Source: Hyperoodon ampullatus
Taxonomy: Eukaryota; Chordata; Mammalia; Artiodactyla; Ziphiidae
Assembly (NCBI GenBank): GCA_949752795.1
Contig: OX457057.1
Location: 163,991,235 to 164,055,234 of the forward strand
Direction: 5' to 3'
DNA: 64,000 nt
Under the pieces are notes generated by a model that was not told where the DNA came from, searched no databases, and saw nothing but the letters and a program-made list of their open reading frames with translations. Below are positions 34,770 through 46,889 of the stretch, one piece after another. A program made the position numbers and the translations under genes. Position 1 is the first letter of the stretch. Each line of letters opens with the position of its first letter.

Positions 34770-35765
34770 TATGATAATTATAGGTTACATGAAACTAGCA
34801 AGGGGAATATTTGCATTGGATGGCAAAAATGGCAAAGTCTATACTCAGAAGAATCTTGACAGATTGGAAAGATGGGCTGAATCTGAAAGGGTAAAATTTA
34901 GTAGGAATAAACATAGAGTCTTAAAACTGCATTCAAGAAAAAATTAATAACAGCCCTATAAAATAATTCCAGGCTTTAGTTCACAGAGAGCCTGTTGTGA
35001 GTCAGCAGAAGGTCACATCCTAAAAGGTTAATGTAATGTTTGCAGCATTAACAGAAGTATAGTTACTCCAGTGGGATATTAACATCATTTTTTATTTTTT
35101 TTTGAGCTGGTCAAATGACACCCAGACTTTTGAGGTCAGTTCTGGTCGTTGTGATTCAGGAAATATCTAGTTCAGTGGGTGAATCTAGCCCAAATACATA
35201 TTATATTTGGCTTTCATGACGTCTGTGTTCTCATTTGAAGGCATTTTGGTAAGATGGGCCTCTTCCGTTACCACCAGCCCTATCACTCCTTCATTACCAC
35301 AAGCAGGGCCAGACTCATACATGTATTTTACCCACATCCTCCTTATTAACATTTGAATTTAGCCCCTCTCTCCACCCACTCTTGAAAACAAAGGCATGTA
35401 AAAAGGATGGTAAAGGCGTCCCAAGACATGTTGAAAGGATAAGGAACAATTGAATGAACTATTATGCTTCATCAGAAAAAGATCTGGGAACCATGGGAGC
35501 AGACTTCAAATATCTGAAGGTCTTTCATGTAGATGTGGGAAAAGACTAATGAATACAAGGGATTGATGGGTTGAGGCTTCAGAGAAGGAGATGTTTTGAC
35601 TCAAAGTAGAGAGCATTTCAACTGAGCTCCCTGTGGATGGGTGGTCTTTATTCAAAGGTGGAGGGTTGGTTGAGCTTTGTTGGCACAAGCTGGATGACCA
35701 TTTAAATGGATATAGGATCTAGATGACTTTTGTAATCTCTTCAAGTTTTAGGATTCCATCATGAT
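34770..35765 (+). mobile_element. L3/CR1-like LINE, right part (3' end)
   Basis: Continues the LINE broken at 33010: 'gaatcttgacagattggaaagatgggctgaatc', 'gtaggaataaacatagagtc', 'gcattaacagaagtatagttactcc', 'ggtcagttctggtcg', 'ggctggatga'-like 'aagctggatgaccatttaaatgg' and a 3' end 'gatctagatgacttttgtaatctcttcaagttttaggattcc'. This is the order of the L3 3' region. No intact frame. Confidence 0.75.
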
Positions 35766-35779
35766 GCTAATTATCTGTC

Positions 35780-36744
35780 AAGCCACCCTGCTGGTTTACC
35801 TATTAGACATTCTACCAAGGGACTGCAAACATAAGACTGTCTCAGGGATCTTTGTCCTTTAGGAAGCTCACAGTCTAAAAAGAATGATAAGAATACCAAC
35901 ACCATATGTTGTGTTGTATTATATTGTATTGAGTTGTGTTGTTTGTATCGTGGTGATGATGGTGGTGATTGAGGAGTGTGTGTGTGTGGTGTGTTTCGCA
36001 AGTGTGTACATTTATGCTCATGTGAGCAGGGCTAAACTAATACGTGGGCCACTAGTGCTTTTCGTGTCAGAAGTGAAGAGGATGCCCTATTTTTATTAAA
36101 CAAAATAAGAGCTTCACTCAGCCACTGACTGATAATACCCTGGGAAAGGTGACTGTTTTCAGTGACTTCTAATTTCTGTTTCAGTGTCTGATTGCCAGCT
36201 CTTTGCTAAGGGTCAGTTTTGATGGAGTTTGTAGGGTTGTGGAAAAACCTCAGCCAGTACTGGGGAGAGTGTGATCTGCAGGTGGAGAGCCGGGCTTGGG
36301 CTGGATGGTGCAGGGAGGGCGAGTGAGAATAAGGATACAACTCTTTCTGCATGTGTCTCTGTGTGAGTTATGAGTGCGTGTGAGAGAGGGTGGTGTGAGT
36401 AAGTATATGTATCCTGTGGGGTATCAGGTAAGGCTTCTACCGTTCTGTGAACTGGACTCTGGAAATTGAGGAGTACTTGTATTCATTGATCTTATTTGCC
36501 TCAAACATTTTCAGCGTATAGTGTCCCTCTTCCGGTGCCTCTTTCTCTGAATCTGTCTCTCTCCTTCCAGGCATAGCTATGGAACAAAGATTAATTAATA
36601 CATTAACTAAATGATACAGATGGCTTTAACTGCCCTCCATAGGAGCTTTTGTTATTGGAAGGGTCAAATCTGGTCCCATTCAGAAGCAATCCAGAAACTC
36701 TCATGGAGCCATCAAGGATCCCCGGGTGGTGTGAGCTTCCCCAC
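35780..36744. other. Unique sequence with TG-rich low-complexity stretch
   Basis: At about 35900-35990 the plus strand is rich in 'ttgtgttg', 'ggtgatgatggtgg' and 'gtgtgtgtgtg' without being a clean microsatellite. The rest shows no gene or clear repeat. Confidence 0.45.
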
Positions 36745-36968
36745 TGAGCAGGAAGACTCTTTTTTTTTTTTTTGAATTTTATTTTATTTTATTTATTTAT
36801 ACAGCAGGTTCTTATTAGTCATCCATTTAATACACATCAGTGTATACATGTCAATCCCAATCTCCCAATTCATCCCACCGCCACCCCCCCACCACCACTT
36901 TCCCCCCCTTGGTGTCCATACGTTTGTTCTCTACATCTGTGTCTCTGTTTCTGAGCAGGAAGACTCTT
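36745..36968 (-). mobile_element. 5'-truncated L1 3' end with 17-bp TSD
   Basis: A 190-bp body (36762-36951) in reverse orientation: A/T tail with 'attttattttattttatttattta', then an L1 3' UTR with 'cagcaggttcttattagtcatcc', 'catcagtgtatacatgtcaatccc' and 'gtccatacgtttgttctctacatctgtg'. The duplication TGAGCAGGAAGACTCTT is perfect (36745-36761 and 36952-36968). The 3' UTR differs from that of L1-A, B and C, so this is another L1 lineage. Confidence 0.85.
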
Positions 36969-39425
36969 GACATCAAACAAAGTACAGAGATCTGGGAGCT
37001 CCATGCCTCCGCATTGATGAGATTAGGGACTCCTGGGTCACCTCCTCTGCTTTTGAGAAGGACTGGCTGTGCTGGTTACGTAAACCAAGAAAAATCACCG
37101 TCCTCTCTTGCTGGCTCACTGCCCATTGTCCCTCCCGTAGACGGGAGGGGTGTGTGGTGGGGGGAGAGAGAAGAGACAACATGTAGTAATTTGGCCCGTT
37201 CTGACTCTGGGCCAGACAAAGCAGTTCATATCCAATGAGTATTGCTGGTTTCTAAACCTTAATGGAAGAATTTTGATGTTTTGATTACCCTGTTTTGTTG
37301 AGGAAGGAAGGAAGGAGGAAGAGAAGGAAGAAGGCGGGAGGGAAGAAATACTCCACATGTGCTTGTATATAGTTACGTGAGCTTGGAGAATGGTGTGCAA
37401 AGATATATTTTGAACTTTAATATTAGTTACTTCCGGGAGTGGGATTGCAAGGCAGACGGGCAGAAGTTTCGCTTCAAAAGCTTCTCAGTTGTTTGACGTC
37501 TTAGAATGAGCATGCTACATTTTAAACGAGAAATGTTTAAAATATTTTTTAAAATAGGTAATATCAACAGAGTGTAGGATTTTTCAGAAAAATTAAAGTA
37601 GCACCTCTTGGTTTGTTGTTAACTCCAAAACACTTGTATTTTTCCCTTGTGAATGTCCTGTCTGCCTTTTTGATTTTACTGGTGGTGACACTAGCTACAT
37701 TTAGTGAAGTGTCTAATCAGGCATGTGGCGAATGTCACAGCTGTTCCAACTTCTCTATGTCTTTGGCTTATCAGCCTGATTCCCAAGCTCAAGAAAACTG
37801 CCTCCGTTTTGCCCCTTATGAGATGGGGAGCACCAAAAAGCTTGGCTGGACACTTAGGAGTGAATATTATTCACCTCTGGCAGTGGAACTTTGTCTTGGC
37901 TTCTCGGTGGTGGCAGAAGCAGAGGCAGGCCAGCATCTCCGTGGGTAGCAGTAGGAAGCCTTCCATTCTCTTTAGGTGCTTAAGCAGATTTCCAGTTCAA
38001 TTCTGTCACATCTGAGGGGTTCAGATATATTTTCAAAACCCAAGCCTTTAGGCATGTACTAAACTGAAACTCTGAGGCACATGAGGTTGGTTCCTCATCA
38101 CTATGATTGGAGTTGAAGATTGAAAAAGTTGAGGTGATAATAATACCTTACAGGTATATAACTTCTTTAAGCAAAGCTCTTTGCAAACAGCTCAGCAAAC
38201 CCCAGGACTGAGGGCCTAGCTCGGCCAGTGCTGAAATGCAGCCGTGCCCTGAACAAAGCCACCTCCAGAGTCAGCAAGCCACCCTCAGAGAGACCTTAAC
38301 TCCCAACTTCGCTTGGAGAGGTGAAAATGAAGACTGTATCTACCAGCAGCAGCAGGGACACTTTTTTGAAGCAAAATGTAATTACCAGAGTAGGAGCTGG
38401 CCTCCAAAGTGGGGATTAACTCTCCCCCACTCCCACCAGCATCTTGGGCTCTCTGAACAGCTTCAGCAAGATTTGGGGTTTTATGCTTCCATCCAAAAGC
38501 TGGCTCTGTTTGAAACACGGTTGAGGACTGCAGACCACAGAGACATGGATTCATTGCAACGAGGGGAAAGGATTTAGCAGTATTTCTTGTAAGACTAGGC
38601 AAGCTGAGGATGGAGGTGGGGATCAGAGGAGATTCACAGGGTCTGAAGGTTGAAAAAGAGGCCATGCTCACCTCGAAATAATAAATACCATTCAGGCTCC
38701 TGCTGAATGGGCAGAATTCCACATACGGCTTGCTGAGCGCACTGCTGAGGGTGGCTGACTCCTCACGGTCAGCATCCCAGGTCCTGTTTCTTTAGTCTTG
38801 TATCTCAAGAACATCCTTGAAAGATGCTTTTCTCTTCTGGGCAAGTCTCTCATGCAACCAGCTTAGGAGTCTGAAAACTGGTGTCTTCTGTTTTGTCCTG
38901 GTCAGGAACCCTGATGACTTCATGCAAGTCACTGCCCCTCTTGGTGTCTGATTCTTCACTTGCAGCACAGAGAGGTTGTACCAAATCAGGATCTTTACAA
39001 ATGGTGTCTCCCAGAGTCCTAGGGGTTTTCACTAACAGGCTTCAGCTGCCATCAGGAGGGTGGGAAGATGGGAATGATGGGACTCTGAGCCCATTATCCC
39101 TGCTGGGATGAGAACCATTCTTCTTTTATCTCTGTTGACATAGTAAGCGTCTCTTTAAAGGTTTCTTTTGAAGAAAGAGTTTTGCTGTTGAAAACATTTT
39201 GAGAATAGATGCTATTTTCTAGTTCTCTCTGGCTATAATAGTCTGTGCCCATGCAAATAGCTTTGGCAGTTTTACAAACCAAACACCCAGAGTATTCACA
39301 TTAGTTGCCATAGAAGATACCTAACAATCTCTGGTGTCAAAATACAAGCTATTATTTTCTTTTCATTAAAAACTATCGATCATACTAAAAATGAGAAGAA
39401 ACACACAGAACATATGAAGAAGAAA
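36969..39425. other. Unique intergenic sequence with purine-rich tract
   Basis: A GGAAG-rich purine tract is at about 37295-37350. Frames of 111 codons (37613-37948), 113 codons (38236-38577, plus) and 145 codons (38285-38722, minus) show no domain, no family resemblance and no exon-like splice context. I see no gene. Confidence 0.45.
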
Positions 39426-39429
39426 TTTA

Positions 39430-39795
39430 GAATCTCCCATACCCCCACTCTCCAGGGACGAACTGTAAACATTAGTCACATGTTTTGCCAACTTTCTATT
39501 CATATAAAATTCTTTTTGGAAAACTGAGCTCATATTTTACACAATTTAAAAAGTTTAAAAACATTATTTGACCTTATATTGTAAGTGATTTGCCACATCA
39601 TTAAATGTTCTTTGAAACATATGATGGTTAATTGTATTTAGTATTACATGGTATTTCATCATATACCCATACCATCATTTATCCATCCCTTTTTTAATGC
39701 TGAGCATCCAGATGGATTCCAGTGTCTGCAAGTTAAATGCTAAGAGGAACATTTTTGCAATAATTCTTTTTCCACCATATATGTATTTAAGGTTA
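39430..39795 (-). mobile_element. Old L1ME-type 3' end, minus strand
   Basis: Collinear with the old L1 tail in reverse: 'gggacgaactgtaaacattagtcacatg', 'tttctattcatataaaattc', 'atttgccacatcattaaatgttc', 'catggtatttcatcatatacccataccatcatttatcc', 'gaacatttttgcaataattc'. Strongly decayed. Confidence 0.6.
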
Positions 39796-39799
39796 AGGC

Positions 39800-40400
39800 T
39801 TTTTCCCTTCTTGAAATTTATATTTATGTTTAAAACTAGTTGACATGAAAAGAAAGCTAAAGGTGGAGAAAGGGGTTGGTTGAATGATCCATGATACTAC
39901 AGAGAAGATACCACTAGAGAGACAAGAAGGAGGAAAGAAAAACACTAGGAGAAGATGTGTGTGGAGGAAGGGGAGGGTTTCTCTGCTATTATGCAAGACC
40001 AGGAAATCTGACAACCTCAAAAATAATAGAAAAGTCTCTTGTCAGATCATTATTGAGTGAAAAAATATTCCATTCCTGAGGAACACAAAATCAGCTGTGG
40101 AGAACCCCCCCTCCCCCCGCCGCCGAGGAGCATCGTGAGGACCTTGAATAAGAACCACATGGAGAGTGAAACAACCTGGCTGCTGATTTTGACATTGCCA
40201 TGAACTTGGGCAGGTGACCAAACTCTGTTACTTCATCATTTAATGAGGGAATTCCAGTAGGTCAATCATTTCTGTGAAAGACACCAGCCCATCTAGAAGC
40301 CAGTGAGAGTAAAGGGTACCTACAAGGTATTTGTATTTGCAGTCTTTGTTAAGAACCTGATAGAAACTTTGCCCTTGCTATTGAAGAAAAAGATAAAGAG
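39800..40400. other. Unique intergenic sequence
   Basis: No gene or clear repeat. A short CCCCCC/CCGCCGCC cluster lies near 40106-40126. Confidence 0.4.
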
Positions 40401-40409
40401 AAAACCAGG

Positions 40410-40680
40410 GAAACTCATTCCATGCCTCCTGTGCCAACCATTCTGTGAACCAGGCTTTTTATCTCTACCACCTCTCGTAAAAATCCTCAGAGGCAGGGAT
40501 TTTGCAGGTGCCCTTTACTGCCTTAGCTGCATTTTATAGGTGGGGAATCTAAGACTAATATCAGTTAAGTAACCTGTCCAGGGTCATAGGGCTAGTAAGT
40601 GGCAAAGCAGGATTCAAATTCATACTGCCTGTTTTCAAAACCTATGCTCTTGCAACTGGGCCATATGACCCCAGTTATCT
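40410..40680 (+). repeat. MIR SINE, plus strand
   Basis: Forward order: 'ctcgtaaaaatcctcagaggcaggga', 'cattttataggtggggaatctaagac', 'gttaagtaacctgtccagggtcatagggctagtaagtggcaaagcaggattcaaattc', 'caaaacctatgctcttgcaactgggccata'. One of the best preserved MIRs here. Confidence 0.9.
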
Positions 40681-40779
40681 ATGTCTTTGAATAAAAAGAG
40701 AAAAAAATTATTACTCAATAAATAGGCTTGGTAAACAGGAAGAAAAATATGATACAAGGTTCCATATCAGATTTTAAAA

Positions 40780-40832
40780 AAATGAAAGGAAGGGAAGGAA
40801 GGAGGGATGGAGGGAGGGAGAGAAAAAAAGAA
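40780..40832 (+). repeat. GGAA/GGGA purine simple repeat
   Basis: A run of 'gaaaggaagggaaggaagg', 'agggatggagggaggg' and 'agagaaaaaaag' units. It may have grown from the A-rich end of a decayed element, but no element is evident. Confidence 0.7.
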
Positions 40833-40919
40833 AGCCTTAGAAACTCGGGACTATTTCATCTCTAAGTTCTCCAACATATACAACCAAATGCTTTTCTTTC
40901 ATATTTTTCGGGTGTCAAG

Positions 40920-41040
40920 GAGCATGAAAAATCCTTTGGTCCAATCACTTTGTTTTATAGATAAGAAACTAGGCTCCAGAAAAAGGTCATTGACTTGTTC
41001 AGTATCATGTGGATGGTTAAAAGCAGAACTAAATTAAGAA
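40920..41040 (+). repeat. MIR-like fragment, plus strand
   Basis: Contains 'ttgttttatagataagaaactaggctccagaaaaaggtcattgacttgttc' and 'gtggatggttaaaagcagaac', the middle of MIR in forward order. Confidence 0.55.
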
Positions 41041-43005
41041 CCAAAGTTATCTCTGATCACATAAGACAAGTATTTCTAACACTAAACACAGTGCGTGGCA
41101 TGGATTAGTACCAGTCATTCAATAAAGATCATTCCTTTTGCTTACCCTCTGCTGTCCCATCCCTTTCCTGGGTTCATGCCTTTTTTCATTCAGCCATCAC
41201 GTGCTGTGACCAAGCCATGTATTCGAGAGGTTCTTGGCCCAGGTAGAAGTTCATAGAATCTTATGCTAGTGCTCTCTGCTCACACCCTGTATCATTTGGG
41301 GAAAAACTGGATGTTAGTGGGTTAAGTAGTAAAAGAGAGATGAGTAGAGAAAATAAATTCATAGGCTTAATTTTTGAAGGGTTAAGCAATTAATGAAAGG
41401 AAAAATAATCAATAAGAAAAGTCAAAATCAAGATCAGAAGCTTTTCTTCTTTTGGAGGAGATGGAGGTGAGGATGACTTTTACCATTATTTTAGACGAAG
41501 GAGGAAGAAATACTGGGAAGATAGATTGAAGGTAAAACGGACAGGAGAGTAGAACAAAATCTTTAGAGGCAGCAAGTGAGGGAGAAGTTGAGGGCCCAGG
41601 GAGAGGGGTTGAACTTTGAGAAGAAAAAGAATAGCTTTCCTTCTAGGCTGGAAGGCATATGAAAGGAAAAGTGAAGATAGGAAGAGTTCTGAAGTAAAGG
41701 ACAGGAAAATTAATGGAGTTCACCTCTCCTGCAGATGGACTGGGATGGGGATAATAGGTTTGAGTTATGAAGACAGGTCTTGGGCTCAGAATGTACCCAC
41801 TCTTGAGATTTTTATTTGGGGAGGGACATACTCTCTGGCACCTTTGTGATTGGGAAGGTACATAAACTGTACATAAGAGCTTACATAGCAGCCTCTGCTT
41901 TTAGTGGGAGACATGCAGGGCCTGGAATTGTGGTAGAGCACAATTAGCTGGTTCTCTCGTCCTTGGTCCAGGTGGTCATTTGCCTTTCTTTCTTCCTGAG
42001 TGAAAATGGTGACGCCTCCAACCATTCACTCCCTGATGGTTTCAGAAGTATGACTGGGAGAACTTCACTCCCTGTCGTGATGGGGAACTGGAGGTGCTGT
42101 GCTTTGCAGTCAGAGGCATATGGTACTTCAGAGGCAGTGGTCACGTATCTGCAGATATTATTACAAGGCTCCAACCTAGCTACTTTCTATCTCCACAGAA
42201 GACAGAGATGAAAGGAACAGGTTTAAATGACAGCAACAGGGGGATTGACTCTGACAAAAGAAGAAAAACATCTTAGTAAGGTAGGATAAGTATGCTGTGG
42301 AGAGGATTTGGAGGATGTAGAACATGTATCCCTAGAAACCTCCAGGCCCTCATTTGTCTGGATACCTGGGATGTAGAAGAGCTTCCTGCAGAGGTTTGGT
42401 CCAGGTGGGACCAAGACTCCCTTACAGTTCTGTATTTCATTTATAATCTTGATAGCCTGACTGCAGGTGATGATCACTAAGAGTGGTCCACTTAGGAGAC
42501 CATGTTGACAATTAAGGATTTGGGGAAGAGCTCCACAAAAAACAAGGGAGAAAGAACTCTGCTGTTGTTTTCCTGATATGTAATGGGCCTTTGCAGGAGG
42601 AAACTATTTTATTCCAGGGGTGAGAAACCTAATGCCTCATCACAGTTTATGCAGGGAAAGCCCAGTGGATGATTTTCGTTCATTTCTAACTTTACACTTG
42701 GAATTCTTAATTTTTAATACCTAAAAACAATGTTTTTACTTTTAAAAGGTGAGATGAAACATTTTTTCCTCAATGGCACTTGACCTAATTTGGCATAGAG
42801 AAAAGAATGATGCTTTTGGACCTACAGATTTCCTACAAGAATTTTAGAAAATGCAGAGGGTTGTCATCTTCTGATATTGGGTGGTGCCAGAGAGAGGACG
42901 ATAGATCACTAGTGTTGAATTTGTATGTGATCGGCAATACATTTTATACTCTGCCCAGACAACCAAAAACATATGGCCCTGGACTCACATAATAAGGAAA
43001 ATATA
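41041..43005. other. Unique intergenic sequence, nothing recognised
   Basis: Frames of 60-84 codons lie on both strands without domain or conserved motif. No RNA gene or clear mobile element. Confidence 0.45.
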
Positions 43006-43009
43006 CTGA

Positions 43010-43115
43010 TCCATGGCCAGTTGTTGTCATCAGGTCACTAAACCTATTTCTCCAGATATAAAATGAGACTATCTTGCCTCACAGTACAAATGTAATAAAA
43101 TCTAGCAATGCAGCC
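43010..43115 (-). repeat. MIR-like fragment, minus strand
   Basis: Sequence 'tcatcaggtcactaaacctatttctccagatataaaatgagactatcttgcctcacag' follows the reverse order of MIR; both ends are lost. Confidence 0.5.
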
Positions 43116-44130
43116 ATGAAAATAAGCACTGGCCCATAACCCAAGGGCTTAAGAAGTCAAGGCTAATGAGAAACGGGCAGTATACAAAAAATAAATTGAA
43201 TTTCCCCCTCTTTACCTTGAGTTTAATAGGAATTTGGGTGTATTTTCCATGGAGAACATCTACATGTGCTTTATGCAGGCAGGATATGGAAAAATAGGAA
43301 ATATGGTACATTGATAAGTGGAAGAGTAGGTAAAATTATAAATGGTGATTTGGCCCATGAAAGTGTTATGGTCCCAATAATTCAGAATCTACTAGCGAGT
43401 AATGAAGTACCAATACCTGAGGCCAATCTGTAGTGGCAGAGTTCCCTCCAGTATCAGGAAGGAGAGTAGTAAAGGGAAGCCAGGAGTATTTAACACAAGG
43501 TGCTGGTGTTATTCTTCTGGTTTGTATCAAAAACACCTACCCTGAACAACTGAGGAGTGGGAGGGAAATACATGCTATTGTGGCTCCTTTGAAGGGACAA
43601 GAAGGGTCACGTCCTGGCACTGAGATTGGCCCTGGTTCTCGCTTGCCCTTTCTTCTGCTCCAAAGTCTCCCTGCTGTACTCTTTGTATGTGTGTCCTTAT
43701 GACAGAAAGATCAAGGGGCCACTTCAGAGGAGCTTAAGCTTCAAACAGTCTTTTCCAAAAATAACAAAGGTGGAAAGAAGAAAGAACCGTCTGTGAGTGA
43801 AAGCCGGAGCCAAATAAAAAGGCATGAAATGAGGCATTGTGGAGGTGAAAGTCACCTAAGAGAGCCCAGAAGCCCATCCCTCTCACTTAACAGGAGAGGA
43901 AACTGAGGCCCAGAGAAACCTTTCCCTTAAAGGACAGTTGTCCCTGGTCTCATCCTTGGCCCTTGACCTTTACACACTGCAGACTCATAGGTGAATTCAT
44001 CCATTCACATGGCTTCCCCTTAACGGCACTTGTACATGACCACAGAGGAGATATTCCCATGTGCTTCTGATGTGTCCATGCACCTGTCTATGGGGCACTT
44101 CTACCTGGAGGTCCAACGTGTAATTCAAAC
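43116..44130. other. Unique intergenic sequence
   Basis: No gene seen. A MIR-like 'aacaggagaggaaactgaggcccagag' at 43889-43916 is too short to extend. Confidence 0.45.
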
Positions 44131-44139
44131 TCAGCATGT

Positions 44140-45300
44140 CTGAACCATCACACCCCAGCAAAGCTGCTCCCCATCCCGTGTTGCCTCTCTGGCTGAATGG
44201 TGTAAACCTCACACTGGCCTCTCAGGATTGTTCACATGTCCTCCCTTCCTCTTGTCCCCACATCCAAGCAGTGATTCACTCTGTTAATTCCTCCCCTTCC
44301 ATTACTCTCCTGCCTTTTCCTGCTTCTCCTTTCTACAGGGCAAGCCCTTAACCCCTCTTAGCTTGAAGACTGCAGTAGTTGATCTCCCTGACTTTGATCT
44401 CAGCCCTTCTGGTCTTTGCATTCCATAAGCACCTTTTATTTATTTATTTCTAAAATTTTTTTTTTATTTTTGGCTGTGTTGGGTCTTCATTGCTGCGAGC
44501 TGGCTTTCTCTAGTTGTGGCGAGCGGGAGTTGGTTGCGGTGCACGGGCTTCTCATTGCGGTGGCTTCTCTTGTTGCGGAGCACGGGCTCTAGACGTGCGG
44601 GCTTCAGTAGTTGTGGCACGCGGGCTCAGTAGTTGTGGCTCGCGGGCCCTAGAGCACAGGCTCAGTAGTTATGGCATACGGGCTTAGTTGCTCTGCGGCA
44701 TGTAACCAGGGGCATGGGACCAGGGATCGAACCCGTGTCCCCTGCATGGGCAGGGGGATTCTTAACCACCGCGCCACCAGGGAAGTCCCCACAAGCACCT
44801 TTTTAAGAGCCCAAACCAGGTCTTGTCTTTCCACTCCCTTTTGCCCGGAGGATAAATTTCAAACTCTTAAGCATGCCACACAGTGTCCTCTGTAGTGTGA
44901 CCTCCAGTGAGCTCTTCAGCGTAGCACAGCCTACCAAGTGCCATCTTGATGTTCTAGGAGGGTGCCATGCTATTATTACCTGGCTCTATATCATGGAGTA
45001 GCTTCCCCTCACCACACACACTTATCTTTAAGCTTAGTGCAGATATCATCTTTTAAACCATGCTGATGCCCTCTCCTTAGGAAGAGTGGGCCACTCTTTC
45101 CTTATACCCTCACTCCATCCTGTGTATACTTCTCCCACGGCCCTGTTATTGCATTCTTAGTTGTTGTTGTTTCTCCTGCCCATTCTAGTATGTAAACTCC
45201 TTTTGGGCAGGTTTATTCATAGTTGTAAACTTTAGCCTTTGGCATGAAGGTAGGACTCAGTAAAATACTTTTAAAAAAGAAAGAATGAATGAATGAAAGT
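44140..45300 (+). mobile_element. L2 LINE 3' part, interrupted by a SINE
   Basis: Follows L2 order: 'tcagcatgtctgaaccatcac' early on, 'tgcccggaggataaatttcaaactcttaagcatgcc' after the SINE, 'gcagatatcatcttttaaaccatgctgatgccctctc', then 'ccattctagtatgtaaactccttttgggcaggtttattc' and a TGAATGAA-type end near 45285. A long-form CHR SINE interrupts it at 44438-44792. No open frame. Confidence 0.75.
44427..44803 (-). mobile_element. CHR SINE (long form) inside L2, 11-bp TSD
   Basis: Body about 44438-44792, the longest CHR copy in the window at about 355 bp. It has three or four tandem-like 'agttgtggc...gggct' modules before the tRNA-like head ('gggatcgaacccg', 'caccagggaagtcccc'). The duplication AAGCACCTTTT is at 44427-44437 and 44793-44803. 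Confidence 0.92.
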
Positions 45301-45645
45301 ACACACAGCCCACTAGTGATCCAGTCAAGTGAGAGATCCCTGGTTTTCCTTCTTCCAGTTCATGTTTTCCTGACTACGTATTATAAAGTCTTGGTAATGA
45401 AACGTGGCATTGACACATGAATCGAAAGATCAATGGAGCATGCTGCCCAGGGAAAAGACCCGGGCATTTAAAGTGGTACCATCAGTGTATTTTCTCTACA
45501 AAATTGATCTTATTTTCAAGTTGAAATGTTAGAACTCACAAACTAATTAGAAATAAGTGAAGACGAGTCTTCAATTTCTAGACTTTGTCATCTTTCTCTT
45601 GTGGCTCAATTATAGTTTAATTGTCCAAGAAAAAAATAGGAAAGG
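45301..45645. other. Unique intergenic sequence
   Basis: Nothing recognised. Confidence 0.4.
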
Positions 45646-45649
45646 TGCA

Positions 45650-45860
45650 CACATGTATTGAGTGCCTGCTGTACACGTCACATATAGTTTCATTTAATCC
45701 TCATACAGTCTTTGAAGTGTGTATTATTACCTACATTTTACAAATGAAGATACAGAAACTCTGAGGTATGTAACTTGCCTAGAATCACGTGACTAGCAAA
45801 TGTCAGAGTTGGGAGTCTAACCACGTCTGATTCTGAAGTCCATTCTCTTTCCCCTTCACT
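45650..45860 (+). repeat. MIR SINE, plus strand
   Basis: Forward blocks: 'tattgagtgcctgctgtacac', 'atttaatcctcatacagtc', 'attttacaaatgaagatacagaaactctgaggtatgtaacttgcc', 'gagttgggagtctaaccacg', 'ctgaagtccattctctttcccc'. Well preserved. Confidence 0.9.
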
Positions 45861-46685
45861 AGGTTTCCTCCCTAGGGAAACAGAACAGAATTAGGAACAT
45901 AGAATCTCAAGAAGTTTCACTAAAAGACATTCCTCTGTGACTCCAATAACAAATTGGACTGAAGAGACAGGAGCTGTGAACCCTAACTCTTATCCTGTTG
46001 TGTGGTATGATTTTGAGAAAGTCCACTAATCTCTTATATCCCATCTCTTTATATTCACAAATATGGGACACACAGACTTTCCTCATCAGTCACACAATTA
46101 ATAAAAAAGTTACTTTATAAATGAATTTGTGTATTTGCTACAGAAATGCACTTGATGCAATTACTAACCATAAAAGTGACCTTATTTCTACAAGAAACTA
46201 GTATTGGTCTAAAGGAGATAAGACAGCTGGTCTAGTGAAAATTAAGCAGTGGATAAAAAATTGATTCCCTTTTTATTTAATTTTATATCAAGTCTTTTTT
46301 GGGATGTGTGATGCCAATATTCTTTGACCCCTGGTGGTAGGGCAGAAAATGGAGAAGTGAAGAGATGCTTAAGAGGAGAATAGGAAGGATAGTGGGAGTG
46401 TGGCTGCTGAACGTTTTACCTGCCAAATTGATTTTTTTCCTTAAGTCTAATAACTCCAAGGTGGCAATTGACATTTTTGCTTGAGCATTAAACACATATC
46501 ATTCACAGCATTTAGTGGACCTCAACAGTTACCGCCTATTGACAGAACTTGAATTTTGACGGTGCTTTATACCGTGCAGAGAGTCTAAAATTAAATATAC
46601 TGGACAGAGCAATAGAGAAAATATTCAAAGTAGAAGCATCTTAGAATATTAAAAAAAAATCTTTTCAATTTTTTTCTGGATTTTG
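45861..46685. other. Unique intergenic sequence
   Basis: Nothing recognised as gene or clear repeat. Confidence 0.45.
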
Positions 46686-46689
46686 AGAG

Positions 46690-46885
46690 GCAGTATGACG
46701 GAAAGAGCCTTGGTCTGAGATTCTTTCTCTGGATTTCTTATGGGCTAATGCTCTGTGTTACCTTGGGCAAAATACTTAACTCTCTGAGCTTTTGTTCTAT
46801 TTTAAATGGGGGTGTGGCATTTATGCCCTTGAAGGATTGGGCATCTGTAAAATGAGGACAGTATCTCTAAGTTCCTTTGTAGTAA
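46690..46885 (-). repeat. MIR SINE, minus strand
   Basis: Reverse order: 'gtatgacggaaagagccttggtctgag', 'tgttaccttgggcaaaatacttaactctctgagcttttgttct', 'atctgtaaaatgaggacagtatctct'. Decayed in the middle, where a duplicated-looking 'cttgaaggattgg' stretch occurs. Confidence 0.7.
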
Positions 46886-46889
46886 TTAT

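Noticed and set aside
37613..37948. A 111-codon frame starting with a hydrophobic, signal-like stretch
   Set aside because: The hydrophobic start is the only gene-like property. The rest matches nothing, and no exon context is seen.
38236..38577. A 113-codon frame on the plus strand and a 145-codon frame on the minus strand in the same place
   Set aside because: Opposed frames of similar length without domain, splice sites or known relatives are expected by chance in 64 kb.
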